From the NCBI RefSeq assembly GCF_014635545.1, contig NZ_BMDA01000007.1, positions 1 through 64,000 of the forward strand: DNA of 64,000 nucleotides. The letters run 5' to 3'. Each line of letters begins with the position of its first letter. The stretch's first letter is position 1. The DNA comes from Acinetobacter courvalinii (lineage in GTDB: Bacteria; Pseudomonadota; Gammaproteobacteria; Pseudomonadales; Moraxellaceae). Shown here one piece after another: positions 37,740 to 47,721 of the stretch. The notes below the pieces were generated by a model. It did no database searches. It was given only the letters and a program-made list of their open reading frames with translations, and was not told where the DNA came from. The position numbers and the translations under genes are program-made.

Positions 37740-38217
37740 ATTCGATCAAAATGCTGGATTGAGCTGTTTACAATGCCTATTTTTCCTTAAAAAGAAAACA
37801 GTTTTTTGACAAAAGGCACTTTAAAAAGACCAAATTATTCTGTGAAATGTGTTTAAAAAAACAACAGCTAAAAAATATTCGTTAAAAACCTTTTCTTTGT
37901 TCTTGACTTTGCTTATGAAAGAAACAAGAATGCTTTCTTAAGTTTTATATGCGCTTATTTGATCACCCTTCGAATAAATGTCATGGCTTGTAATGGACAT
38001 TCTTTCTAGCCGAGAGAATGATTTTTTGAAATGTGCTTATCCCAGCATATTTTGATTCGAGATGTCATCAAGTTTATACGGCTGATGAGTCTCAGAAAAT
38101 TTTTCCTATTACAGCAAAAACGAGTAGAATACGCACACTTATAAGAAGTGCAAAAGTTAATGAATAACACACAATTTATGTCTCCCATAAATTGTGCTAA
38201 CACTAGGGTGAATCACG
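37740..38217 (+). promoter_or_regulatory. long upstream region of the ilv operon with 11-bp hairpin
   Basis: This 478-base gap has no convincing gene. TTGACT at about 37904 with AAGAAT 17 bases later is a possible promoter, and TAGAAT near 38125 is another. CACAATTTATG (38170-38180), loop TCTCC, CATAAATTGTG (38186-38196) is a perfect 11-bp inverted repeat starting 48 bases before the ilvI start. It is not followed by a T-run, so it is either an mRNA hairpin or an operator. I could not find a leader peptide rich in Ile, Leu and Val codons. Confidence 0.5.
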
Positions 38218-39942
38218 TTGGAACTTTTATCTGGTGGTGAAATGCTCGTTCGTGCCCTCGCGGACGAAGGCGTAGAGCATGTTTTTGGGTATCCAGGCGG
38301 CGCTGTATTACATATTTACGATGCGCTATTTCAACAAGACAAAATTAACCATTACCTCGTTCGTCATGAGCAAGCTGCTGGTCATATGGCAGATGCATAC
38401 TCACGCGTCACGGGTAAAACTGGTGTAGTACTGGTCACTTCAGGACCAGGCGCGACCAATACCGTCACTCCAATTGCTACAGCCTACATGGACTCAATCC
38501 CAATGGTGATTCTGTCTGGTCAGGTTGCCAGCCATCTGATTGGAGAAGATGCGTTTCAGGAAACGGATATGGTCGGTATTTCTCGCCCAATCGTAAAACA
38601 CAGTTTCCAGGTGCGTCACGCTAGCGAAATTCCTGCCATTATCAAGAAAGCATTCTATATTGCTGCCTCTGGCCGTCCGGGTCCGGTTGTGGTTGATATT
38701 CCAAAGGATGCCACCAATCCGGCAGAAAAATTTGCCTACGAATATCCTGAAAAAGTGAAGATGCGCTCATATCAGCCGCCTTCACGTGGTCATTCAGGTC
38801 AAATCCGTAAAGCGATTGATGAACTGATTTCTGCAAAACGCCCGATCATTTATACCGGTGGTGGTGTGGTTCAGGGTAATGCGTCTGGCTTATTGACTGA
38901 GCTGGCACATTTACTTGGCTATCCAGTGACCAATACCCTGATGGGCTTAGGTGCTTTCCCGGGCAATGATCCACAGTTCGTGGGCATGTTGGGCATGCAT
39001 GGTACCTATGAAGCCAATATGGCGATGCATAATGCCGATGTAATTCTGGCCATTGGTGCGCGTTTCGATGACCGTGTAACCAATAACCCTGCAAAATTCT
39101 GTACCAATGCGAAAGTGATTCATATTGATGTAGACCCTGCCACCATTTCCAAGACCATTATGGCGCACATCCCGATCGTGGGTGCAGTAGAGCCGGTACT
39201 TCAGGAAATGCTCGCGCAGTTGAAACAGATGAATGTTTCAAAGCCAAACCCTGAAGCAATTGCAGAATGGTGGTCTCAGATTAATGAATGGCGCAAAGTT
39301 CATGGCTTGCGTTATGAAGCAGGCCAGAACGGTGTCATGAAGCCACAACAGGTGGTTGAAGCACTGGATCGCGTGACCAATGGTGAAGCGATTATTACTT
39401 CTGACGTTGGTCAGCATCAAATGTTTGGTGCCAACTACTATAAATACAAACGTCCACGCCAGTGGATTAACTCGGGCGGCTTGGGCACCATGGGTGTTGG
39501 CTTGCCGTATGCGATGGCTGCAAAGCTAGCATTCCCTGACCAGCAGGTAGTATGTATTACTGGTGAAGCATCAATCCAGATGTGTATCCAGGAATTATCG
39601 ACCTGTAAGCAATATGGCCTGAATGTAAAAATCCTGTGCTTGAATAACCAGGCACTGGGTATGGTGAAACAGTGGCAGGACATGAACTATGAAGGACGTC
39701 ATTCAAGTTCTTATGTAGATTCATTACCTGACTTTGCCAAGTTGATGGAAGCTTATGGTCACGTTGGCATTCAGATTAACCATGCAGATGAGCTGGAATC
39801 TAAATTAGCTGAAGCGATGGCGATTAATGATAAATGTGTATTCATTAATGTCATGGTTGACCGTACTGAACATGTCTACCCGATGCTGGTTGCTGGTCAG
39901 TCCATGAAGGATATGTGGTTAGGTAAAGGGGAGCGTACATAA
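38218..39942 (+). CDS. ilvI: acetolactate synthase large (catalytic) subunit
   Basis: A ThDP enzyme of 574 residues. The catalytic Glu is in '[18 protein letters not shown]'; the FAD/central domain follows; and the C-terminal ThDP domain has '[19 protein letters not shown]', with Glu in place of the Asp more common in the GDG-type motif. It makes acetolactate or acetohydroxybutyrate, the first common step of Val, Leu and Ile synthesis. The start codon is TTG with AGGGTG upstream, and the frame starts with conserved '[28 protein letters not shown]'. The stop overlaps the ilvH start by one base. Confidence 0.95.
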   Translation: MELLSGGEMLVRALADEGVEHVFGYPGGAVLHIYDALFQQDKINHYLVRHEQAAGHMADAYSRVTGKTGVVLVTSGPGATNTVTPIATAYMDSIPMVILSGQVASHLIGEDAFQETDMVGISRPIVKHSFQVRHASEIPAIIKKAFYIAASGRPGPVVVDIPKDATNPAEKFAYEYPEKVKMRSYQPPSRGHSGQIRKAIDELISAKRPIIYTGGGVVQGNASGLLTELAHLLGYPVTNTLMGLGAFPGNDPQFVGMLGMHGTYEANMAMHNADVILAIGARFDDRVTNNPAKFCTNAKVIHIDVDPATISKTIMAHIPIVGAVEPVLQEMLAQLKQMNVSKPNPEAIAEWWSQINEWRKVHGLRYEAGQNGVMKPQQVVEALDRVTNGEAIITSDVGQHQMFGANYYKYKRPRQWINSGGLGTMGVGLPYAMAAKLAFPDQQVVCITGEASIQMCIQELSTCKQYGLNVKILCLNNQALGMVKQWQDMNYEGRHSSSYVDSLPDFAKLMEAYGHVGIQINHADELESKLAEAMAINDKCVFINVMVDRTEHVYPMLVAGQSMKDMWLGKGERT

Positions 39943-40433
39943 TGAAACATATTATTTCTGTACTCGTTGAAAACGAGGCGGGTGCGCTTTCTCGTTTGGT
40001 GGGTTTGTTTTCTCAACGTAATTACAACATTGAGACACTGAATGTTGCGCCAACCGAAGATGAAACCTTATCGCGTTTGACCTTAACCACCTATGGTGAT
40101 GATCACAAGATTGAGCAGATCACCAAACAACTCAACAAACTGGTTGAAGTGGTGAAAGTGGTTGATCTGTCTGAAGGTTCACATATTGAACGTGAACTGA
40201 TGCTGATCAAGGTCAAGGCATTGGGTGCTGCGCGTGCGGAAATTAAACGTACAGCTGACATCTTCCGTGCGCAAATCGTGGATGTTACACCGACGACCTA
40301 TACCATTCAGATCGCAGGTACAACGGACAAGATTGATGGTTTTATTGATGCACTGGCAGAAAACACCATCCTTGAAGTGGTTCGCTCTGGTGTATCTGGT
40401 ATCGCACGTGGCGAAAAAGTTTTAACAATTTAA
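39942..40433 (+). CDS. ilvH: acetolactate synthase small (regulatory) subunit
   Basis: The protein has 163 residues. The ACT domain is at the N-terminus ('HIISVLVENEAGALSRLVGLFSQRNYNIETLNVAPTED') and the C-terminal domain includes 'VVDVTPTTYTIQIAGTTDKIDGF'. It binds valine and confers feedback inhibition on the large subunit. TAATG overlap with ilvI indicates coupled translation. It is followed by a repeat element and then ilvC. Confidence 0.95.
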   Translation: MKHIISVLVENEAGALSRLVGLFSQRNYNIETLNVAPTEDETLSRLTLTTYGDDHKIEQITKQLNKLVEVVKVVDLSEGSHIERELMLIKVKALGAARAEIKRTADIFRAQIVDVTPTTYTIQIAGTTDKIDGFIDALAENTILEVVRSGVSGIARGEKVLTI

Positions 40434-40437
40434 AAAT

Positions 40438-40494
40438 CTCCCCCAATCCCACTTTAAAAGTGGGGGTAACACCTGAAAAGGTGATCGGGGGGAG
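40438..40494 (+). repeat. intergenic two-hairpin element (copy 3), between ilvH and ilvC
   Basis: CTCCCCC (40438-40444) pairs with GGGGGAG (40488-40494), enclosing CCCACT/AGTGGG (40448-40464) and CACCT-GAAA-AGGTG (40470-40483), the latter with a GNRA-type loop. This is the best-formed of three such elements. It lies inside the ilv transcript unless ilvC has its own promoter. Confidence 0.65.
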
Positions 40495-40544
40495 CCAACA
40501 AAAGATCTGTCCTTGCAGAACAAGGGAAATGACAACAATTTTAG

Positions 40545-41573
<1,029 letters not shown>

Positions 41574-41591
41574 GTTTTAGTTTAATCTTTT

Positions 41592-41621
41592 AAAAGCCCT
41601 TGTTTATGCAAGGGCTTTTTT
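41592..41621 (+). terminator. terminator of the ilv operon
   Basis: AAAAGCCCTTG (41592-41602), loop TTTATG, CAAGGGCTTTT (41609-41619), then T. An almost identical terminator is found 390 bases further on. Confidence 0.93.
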
Positions 41622-41763
41622 ATTGGATAATCCTAATGTTACGTACGTTAGCGAAGCATAGCTTCTCTCTTGCGTAGGGGCCTTACGAAGCGCTGCTTCT
41701 CATGCTTTTCTATTTCCCTGCTCCTTGCGTAAGAAGAAAGTAATACTTTCTTAAACCTTACTC

Positions 41764-41812
41764 AGGATTCAAGCGAACAAGATTGTAGATAAAGAGAAGA
41801 ACTAATTTCTCG
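41764..41812 (+). repeat. partial copy of the ilvC 3' end (copy B)
   Basis: From AGGATTCAAGCGAACAAGAT onward about 45 bases match the last codons of ilvC (still reading [12 protein letters not shown] and a stop) with few changes. The match fades after the stop codon, and a different hairpin-like sequence follows. It is preceded by GAAAGTAATACTTTC. Confidence 0.75.
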
Positions 41813-41930
41813 AATCAATTGATTTGAATGCGAAGACCTACTCTATTTGAGTGGGTTTTTTATGTCTATCTTTACGTGCCTCAAAAAGATGAAAGCAGTA
41901 CTTTCATCTTTTTTCGTACCTTGGATTTAA

Positions 41931-42012
41931 GCGAACAAGATTATTGATAAAGAGAAAAACTAAGTTCTAGTTTAATCTTTTAAAAGCCCTTGTTTATGCA
42001 AGGGCTTTTTTT
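41931..42012 (+). repeat. copy of the ilvC 3' end plus terminator (copy C)
   Basis: It matches 41531-41612, exactly 400 bases upstream, with only about five changes, including the full terminator (41982-42012). In the ilvC frame the copy has an early TAA, so it is not translated. Just before it, GATGAAAG and CTTTCATC with flanking A and T runs form a strong hairpin at about 41884-41913. Confidence 0.85.
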
Positions 42013-42019
42013 ATGCGAT

Positions 42020-42304
42020 GTAAATGACAGGTGTTGCATCCGGAATAAAAATCAGATGAATGCAGTTTGAGATTTAAGCATTTTTATGAGAAAGTTTAAC
42101 CATGCTCCAGCACAATAATGCCTTAAGATTTTGCGGAATCTGGACGATTTAAAAACAGTTCCAAACCTGAAAAGCACCCTGCAAAAAGCGTTAGTAAAAA
42201 TAAATTAAATTTTCAATTAAAAAGTAGAAATAAAAAATAAGGCTTTTCATCGGTTTGAAATGTTCACCTGCTTTTATTCTATTGATTTATAAAGTGAAAA
42301 GGAC
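42020..42304. other. AT-rich intergenic stretch, no gene seen
   Basis: Between the last ilvC-like repeat and the promoter of the c-di-GMP gene there is AT-rich DNA with short A/T-rich inverted segments (for example AAATTAAATTTTCAATT near 42202). I see no reading frame or RNA gene that I can support. Confidence 0.5.
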
Positions 42305-42332
42305 TTGACCTTATGCCAGATGATGCTATTGT
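42305..42332 (+). promoter_or_regulatory. sigma-70-type promoter candidate of the MHYT-GGDEF-EAL gene
   Basis: TTGACC (42305-42310), 16 bases, TATTGT (42327-42332). A start near 42339 would leave a leader of about 110 bases before the ATG at 42451. Confidence 0.5.
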
Positions 42333-42450
42333 TAAGGAAAGTTTATGAATGTCAAATTCATCGCTTTTTTGAGTGTAGAAGGTCGTTCGGATTTCGAGCA
42401 TTTTTGCTCATCAAATAAAAAAAAGTACTGAATAATCATGGAAGTCCTTT

Positions 42451-44517
42451 ATGGTTCACGTTGATTACGATAGCACATTGGTCATCGTTTCCATTTTGGT
42501 TGCAATAGCGACATGCTATGCGGCAGTTTCAATGGAAGAACTCGTTTTTAAAGTTGCTTATAAAAAATTTGAAAAAAGCATTTTAGTGGCGAGTGGCTTA
42601 ATCTTAGGATTAGCGATATGGTCAATGCACTTTGTGGGAATGCTGGCTAGCCATTTGCCAGAAGGGTATCGTTTTGATGTGAGTTTAACCATACTGTCCT
42701 ATCTGGTCGGTGCTGTGGCTTCCATTTTTGCGGTATGGCTTACTTCTAGGCCGACCTTGCCTTTACCTCGTCTCGTACTTGGCGCTGTTTTTATGGGCCT
42801 CGGCATATCGGGCATGCATTACACCGGCATGCTGGCATTAATGGTTGAACACCACCGGATGCATTATGACCCTCTGCTGGTGATCTGCTCGGTGCTGATT
42901 GCGATTAGTGGTTCGGGCTTAAGTTTCTTTTTTATTTTCAAATATAAAAATGCAATAAAATACCGTACCTTACTTAAAGCAACCGTTGCTATCCTGATGG
43001 CATTCAGTATTGTCGGCATGCATTATACCGGCATGGCAGCCACCTACTTTGATGAAAGCCTGGCACAAGTCCTGACCTCGGACCAGACTCAACAAAGTGT
43101 TTTACTGTTTACTATTATTTTTATTACCAGTCTGGTTTTTGTCGCAGGTTTCGCGGTCGCGGTGCTAGAAGCGCGTCTGGAAGAGCGCAATGAACAGCTC
43201 ACAAAGATGAATAAAGAGCTGGCCACCCAGTCGCTACATGATGCGCTGACAAAATTACCGAACCGTTTATTCCTCACAGATTATGCTGAAGTGGTGTTTA
43301 GCCACCATCGTTTGCACGACCAAAAAGCGGCATTTCTCTATATCGACTTAGACCGCTTCAAGTCTGTGAATGATGCTTTTGGGCATCATATCGGCGATCA
43401 GTTGCTGATCCAGATGGCAAACCGTCTCCATAATAAATTAGACAATAGCCGCCATAAGCTGTTCCGGATTGGTGGCGATGAGTTTGTTCTCTTTGCCGAA
43501 AATACCGATATCAATGAGGCGATGCAGCTTGCTGAAAATCTTCTGCACTACATTCAGGAAACCTATTTAATTGCGACCAAAGATATCAATATCTCTGCCA
43601 GTGTCGGGATTGCCATGTATCCAGAACATGGCACCAATGTACAGGACATTTTGATCAATGCCGATGTCGCGATGCTGATCTCGAAAGAGCAGGGTCGCAA
43701 TACCTATACCATGTTCCATTCCATGTCCGATCAGCAGGATGTGCGTAGTCAGTCCAAATTGATTAACGATCTCTATAAAGCGGTCGATGAACAGCAATTT
43801 GTGTTGTTTTACCAGCCTAAATTTACCGCCAGTTATGAAGTCTGCGGTGTCGAAGCCCTGATCCGCTGGAAGCATCCAACGCTGGGATTATTAACCCCGC
43901 AAATGTTTATCGATGGGGCAGAAAAAACCGGTTTGATTATTCCGATGGGCTATTGGGCGCTTGAACAAGCCTGCCAGCAAATCCAGAAATGGGAACAAAA
44001 TAACAGTGCCTTCTACCCGATAGCCGTCAATCTGTCTGCACTGCAGTTTGAAAATAAAAAGCTGTTTAGCGTACTGGAACAACTGTTAGAACAGTATCAG
44101 ATCCAGCCACATCATTTAATTCTTGAAATTACCGAATCGACCGCGATGCATCATATCGATTCCAGTATCCGCACCTTGGAACGCTTACGTAAACTTGGCA
44201 TCCGGATTGCCATTGATGATTTCGGGACAGGCTATTCCAGTTTCCTGTATTTAAAAGATTTACCGGTGGATGAGCTTAAAATTGACCGCGGTTTTCTCAT
44301 TGACCTGCAGCCTAATTCCAAAGAAGAAGCGATATTGGAAAGCATTATCCATCTGGCCGCAAAGCTGGGTTTGATCGTGACTGCGGAAGGGGTAGAGACT
44401 CAACAACAGGCGGATATCCTGACCAGCTTAGGCTGCCATCAGTTACAAGGTTACCTGTTGGGTACACCGGTCAATGTCGAAAGTCTGGTGCTGCATCGTC
44501 AGCAGCATTTTGCCTGA
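42451..44517 (+). CDS. MHYT-GGDEF-EAL membrane protein (cyclic di-GMP synthase/phosphodiesterase)
   Basis: The protein has 688 residues. The N-terminal MHYT sensor domain (about 1-235) has seven membrane spans and the motifs MHFVGM, MHYTGM and MHYTGM, proposed to bind copper and sense a gas. A GGDEF domain follows (about 260-425) with intact 'RIGGDEFVLF'. The EAL domain (about 440-685) has 'CGVEALIRWKHP', 'LEITEST' and 'IDDFGTGYSSF', so both catalytic sites look complete. It resembles Pseudomonas MucR. GGAAG at 42440-42444 supports this ATG. Confidence 0.94.
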   Translation: MVHVDYDSTLVIVSILVAIATCYAAVSMEELVFKVAYKKFEKSILVASGLILGLAIWSMHFVGMLASHLPEGYRFDVSLTILSYLVGAVASIFAVWLTSRPTLPLPRLVLGAVFMGLGISGMHYTGMLALMVEHHRMHYDPLLVICSVLIAISGSGLSFFFIFKYKNAIKYRTLLKATVAILMAFSIVGMHYTGMAATYFDESLAQVLTSDQTQQSVLLFTIIFITSLVFVAGFAVAVLEARLEERNEQLTKMNKELATQSLHDALTKLPNRLFLTDYAEVVFSHHRLHDQKAAFLYIDLDRFKSVNDAFGHHIGDQLLIQMANRLHNKLDNSRHKLFRIGGDEFVLFAENTDINEAMQLAENLLHYIQETYLIATKDINISASVGIAMYPEHGTNVQDILINADVAMLISKEQGRNTYTMFHSMSDQQDVRSQSKLINDLYKAVDEQQFVLFYQPKFTASYEVCGVEALIRWKHPTLGLLTPQMFIDGAEKTGLIIPMGYWALEQACQQIQKWEQNNSAFYPIAVNLSALQFENKKLFSVLEQLLEQYQIQPHHLILEITESTAMHHIDSSIRTLERLRKLGIRIAIDDFGTGYSSFLYLKDLPVDELKIDRGFLIDLQPNSKEEAILESIIHLAAKLGLIVTAEGVETQQQADILTSLGCHQLQGYLLGTPVNVESLVLHRQQHFA

Positions 44518-44578
44518 ATTAATGATATGAGCTGCTCGGTTTGTTAAAACCTTACAGCCTGATCTTGCAGAATTTTTT

Positions 44579-45721
44579 TTAATCCGAACGTTGCGCTAAC
44601 CATTGGGTCACCACTGGCCAGACGGAATGCGGTGCCTGATTGCCTGAAACCAGTCCCATATGCCCGCCAGGAACAATTTCAAACTGTTTATCGGTACTGC
44701 TAATCAAATCCATCAATGGACGTACTGCCTCGGCAGTGACAATAATATCGGTACTGCCACCCACCGCCAGCACAGAACAATCAATGTCTTTTAGATTCGC
44801 CGTTTGTTCCCCGAATTTCACGGTTCCTGTGGAAAGTTCATTATCAATCCAGAAGCGTAAAATGATATCGCGCATGACGCCGCCCGGATAGGCCAGCATA
44901 TTGTCTACAAAAGAACTTGAAGTTGCGTGATTGATCACAAACTGGCGGTCATTTAGGTTTTTAACCAGTTCCCAGTAATTCTTAAAGTTACCAATCGGAT
45001 CGGTGAGTTTAAATCCCAGCGTATTTTGCCAGCCGTGGATATGGAAAACCCGGCTTGGCACTTGATAAATCCGGAATTTGGTGTTGCTGCGGATCCATTG
45101 CGCTGGTGCAGTCAGCTTCTGATAAAACTTGCCCATATAGCCTGATTTATGGGTGTTAATCGGCGAAGCCAGAATCACCATATTCTGAATATTTTTATCC
45201 TTAAACAGCGAGGTATAACACAGGGAAAGTGCACCACCTAAACTCCAGCCATACAGGGAAAGCTGCTGCTGACCACTGTGCTGGCGAATCTTTTCAATAA
45301 AGTCGGGCATAAAGGTTTTGACATAGGTGCTGAGATTATAGCGGGCCTGTCGCAAGCTAGGCGTACCCCAGTCAATCAGATAAACGTCAAAGCCCTGCGC
45401 CAGAAAATAACGGACCAGACTACGAGTTGGGAATAAATCATAAATCAGCATATTGGCTGCAAGCGGCGGCACAATGACTAAAGGAATCCGGTGTTGTATG
45501 ACGCTACGGTCAGTGCTGTAGTGACGTAGGCTGATAATTTCACGCTGATAGACGATCTCAAAAGGAGTCTTGCCTGACAGAGCCAACTGTTGGCCACGGA
45601 AGACACGATCTACAGCATTCGCCAAGATATGCTGGGCTTGCTGACGCCTACGGCTATTCAAAATTCGTTGCACCGCTTGAGTCGTGATGAGAGGTCGTTT
45701 CGCTTTTGGCAATTGAGTCAT
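44579..45721 (-). CDS. PhaC-like alpha/beta hydrolase with Ser nucleophile
   Basis: This alpha/beta-hydrolase of 380 residues follows the PHA-synthase layout: 'PLVIVPPLAANMLIYDLFPTRSLVRYFLAQGFDVYLIDWGTPS', 'LSLYGWSLGGALSLCYTSLF', a catalytic Asp in 'GSTDIIV' and a His in 'VPGGHMGLVSG'. PHA synthases carry Cys in the lipase box (G-x-C-x-G). Here it is Ser (GWSLGG), so polymerisation is unlikely and a hydrolase or acyltransferase is more probable. It is a single gene, convergent with the c-di-GMP gene. Confidence 0.8.
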   Translation of the reverse strand: MTQLPKAKRPLITTQAVQRILNSRRRQQAQHILANAVDRVFRGQQLALSGKTPFEIVYQREIISLRHYSTDRSVIQHRIPLVIVPPLAANMLIYDLFPTRSLVRYFLAQGFDVYLIDWGTPSLRQARYNLSTYVKTFMPDFIEKIRQHSGQQQLSLYGWSLGGALSLCYTSLFKDKNIQNMVILASPINTHKSGYMGKFYQKLTAPAQWIRSNTKFRIYQVPSRVFHIHGWQNTLGFKLTDPIGNFKNYWELVKNLNDRQFVINHATSSSFVDNMLAYPGGVMRDIILRFWIDNELSTGTVKFGEQTANLKDIDCSVLAVGGSTDIIVTAEAVRPLMDLISSTDKQFEIVPGGHMGLVSGNQAPHSVWPVVTQWLAQRSD

Positions 45722-46366
45722 TGTGAACCTAAAACGTTAAGGTGTTGCACTATTGGGTAGCGGCATATTAGAAGAAAAATGCGTATAGCTCAGTGACTCA
45801 TTTGCTTAACTTATCTACCAAAATGATCAATTTTCTATAAAAAATATGAGCGTAAGCGGTAAAGTACTTCGACTAAATAGGAAATATACGATCATCGCTT
45901 GGGCTATAAATAAATCCGTGTTGGTAGAATTTATACTTCCTATTGCCAATCTAGTGTTCATTCAAAGAGCTGGTTGCTTTCAGTACTTTGTTAAATATTA
46001 ATAATGATATTAGAGCTAAGTATTTGCTATAAACTGTATTAGAAGAGAATGGCTAGATTGAAGTGTTTTTATAACTATAAAAAAGGCAAGTATATTATTA
46101 AATTAAGATATATTGTGATAAGTCTTAAATTTTATAGGCAATCGTTGGTGTTTTCTGGTTGTTGGGTTTAATGTTTATTTTTTATCAAATGGTTTAAATA
46201 AGGTGTTGTAATGGTTTTTTATTTCAAAGAGATCTAATGGAATCCTGGTGAATATAGGTGAAGCTAATATGGTAGCTGCAGGTGTTTATATTTTTTCTTT
46301 GAGCTTCTACCAAAATATAGGTTAACTAAGTAAGGTGATCAGAATTTTAATTGAGTATTTCCTAGA
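45722..46366. other. 645-base AT-rich intergenic region
   Basis: No reading frame with a plausible start, signal or family pattern was found on either strand, and no RNA gene was recognised. It marks the left edge of the accessory block that carries the trimeric autotransporter. Some promoter for the hydrolase gene must lie at its left end. Confidence 0.5.
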
Positions 46367-47458
46367 TTAGTGAGTGATGCTGTCAGACTTTTTCAGGTAA
46401 TAATCCTTAAACGAAATTCTTTGTTCACGAATATACTCGCTTGGTTTTTTACCTGTCCAGCCAATAAATGCTCTTGAAAAAGCACTAATATGGCTATACC
46501 CCAGTAAATCAGATATTTCCTGAATATTTCGGTTTGAATTAATTAGTTTTTTAGCCAGTTCAAATTTTTTGAATTGTAATAAAGATGAAAAGGTTGTATT
46601 TGCATTAGACAGTTCCCGCTTTAGGGTTCTTTCTGAAACTTTTAGTTTTGTGGCAACATCCGTTAAGCTTGGGAAACCGATACCGGGTATAAATTTAAGA
46701 TGCTGGTTAACTTTTAAAATAATCTTGTTATCCTGATCTTGATAGAAAAGATATTCCTTATTAACGAGTTCCATGGCAATTAGATAGGCACTCGGTGAGC
46801 TAAAGGTTAGGGGTAGATCTAAGCATTTGATATCAAAACTTATTTGATTGTATTCTTTGTTGAAATGGATGAGCGGAAGACGCTTTTCGTAGAACTGGTG
46901 ATAATCATCTTGATCCCAAGTGACATCGACATTTAAACCCGATAAGTTGTAATTGGTAATCAGCTGTAAATTGGTAACAATGTCAATTAGAGCACTTTCA
47001 ATAAAAAATTTATTAATAATATTCTTTTTACTTTCATTAAGATGGCTTGGAAGATGGTAAATAGGGGTTAAACGCATAATGATTTTGTCATTTTTGTTTA
47101 AAATGGAGAGGTCCATTTTGTGAATGCGCATATTATAATATTTTTGCAAGTCTATTAAGACTTTTCCAATGGTATTGTTTGTGAGTAAGGCAAAGCCTAA
47201 TGCCCCATGTGAGGTCAGTTTGCAGTTAAAACCAAATTGATAGCCGAGACCCTTTTCCGGTAAAAGCTCTATAAGACGAATAACAATTTCGCTCCATTGG
47301 GTAAAGCTCATACGGTCGTTTTGATTGGTCTCGGTGAGTATTGATAAAGGGATTTGACAATATCTGATGATTTCGCCTTTAGGAACGCCAAATTTGGAAG
47401 CGGTGTCAATAAGGATTTTTAAATAATCATTATGAATATTAAGTATCTGTTTTTTCAT
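46367..47458 (-). CDS. AraC-family transcriptional regulator (OruR/VirS-type N-terminal domain)
   Basis: Protein of 363 residues. The N-terminal ligand-binding domain resembles the 'arabinose-binding domain of AraC' group found in OruR, ArgR and VirS regulators ('WSEIVIRLIELLPEKGLGYQFGFNCKLTSHGALGFALLTNNTIG'). The C-terminal double helix-turn-helix is typical: 'DVATKLKVSERTLKRELSNANTTFSSLLQFKKFELAKKLI' then 'ISDLLGYSHISAFSRAFIGWTGKKPSEYIRE'. It is divergent from the autotransporter gene, with 263 bases between, and so is a candidate regulator of it (inferred). The gene is notably AT-rich. Confidence 0.85.
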   Translation of the reverse strand: MKKQILNIHNDYLKILIDTASKFGVPKGEIIRYCQIPLSILTETNQNDRMSFTQWSEIVIRLIELLPEKGLGYQFGFNCKLTSHGALGFALLTNNTIGKVLIDLQKYYNMRIHKMDLSILNKNDKIIMRLTPIYHLPSHLNESKKNIINKFFIESALIDIVTNLQLITNYNLSGLNVDVTWDQDDYHQFYEKRLPLIHFNKEYNQISFDIKCLDLPLTFSSPSAYLIAMELVNKEYLFYQDQDNKIILKVNQHLKFIPGIGFPSLTDVATKLKVSERTLKRELSNANTTFSSLLQFKKFELAKKLINSNRNIQEISDLLGYSHISAFSRAFIGWTGKKPSEYIREQRISFKDYYLKKSDSITH

Positions 47459-47721
47459 AGCAAAAATAAAATATTAACCTAAGTATACTTATGCATCAGA
47501 TTATTATATTTTTTGTAGTTTTTATATTTTTACAAAATAAAGTCCCATTGTGTTAACTATTGGTGAAATATATGTTTGATAATATTCGTTTTGGGAATAT
47601 TAAGCGGGGAATTATAAAAAAAAGTATTAATTATTAAAAAAAATCACTGATTGTTAAACGTGTTTGGGTCGAATTTATTTAAATTTTATGTGCTTGAATT
47701 CTCTTTATTAGGCATATAGCA

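Noticed and set aside
37979..38056. Leader-peptide attenuator before the ilv operon (frame MSWLVMDILSS...)
   Set aside because: No run of Ile, Leu or Val codons and no alternative terminator with T-run before ilvI.
42345..42431. Short frame of 28 codons (MNVKFIAFLSVEG...) upstream of the MHYT-GGDEF-EAL gene
   Set aside because: AAGGAAAG before it looks like a ribosome site, but the likely transcription start is almost at the same place, the peptide has no signal or family pattern, and it may be chance.
44579..45721. Poly(3-hydroxyalkanoate) synthase call
   Set aside because: The catalytic Cys of the lipase box is Ser and no phaA, phaB or phasin gene is nearby.
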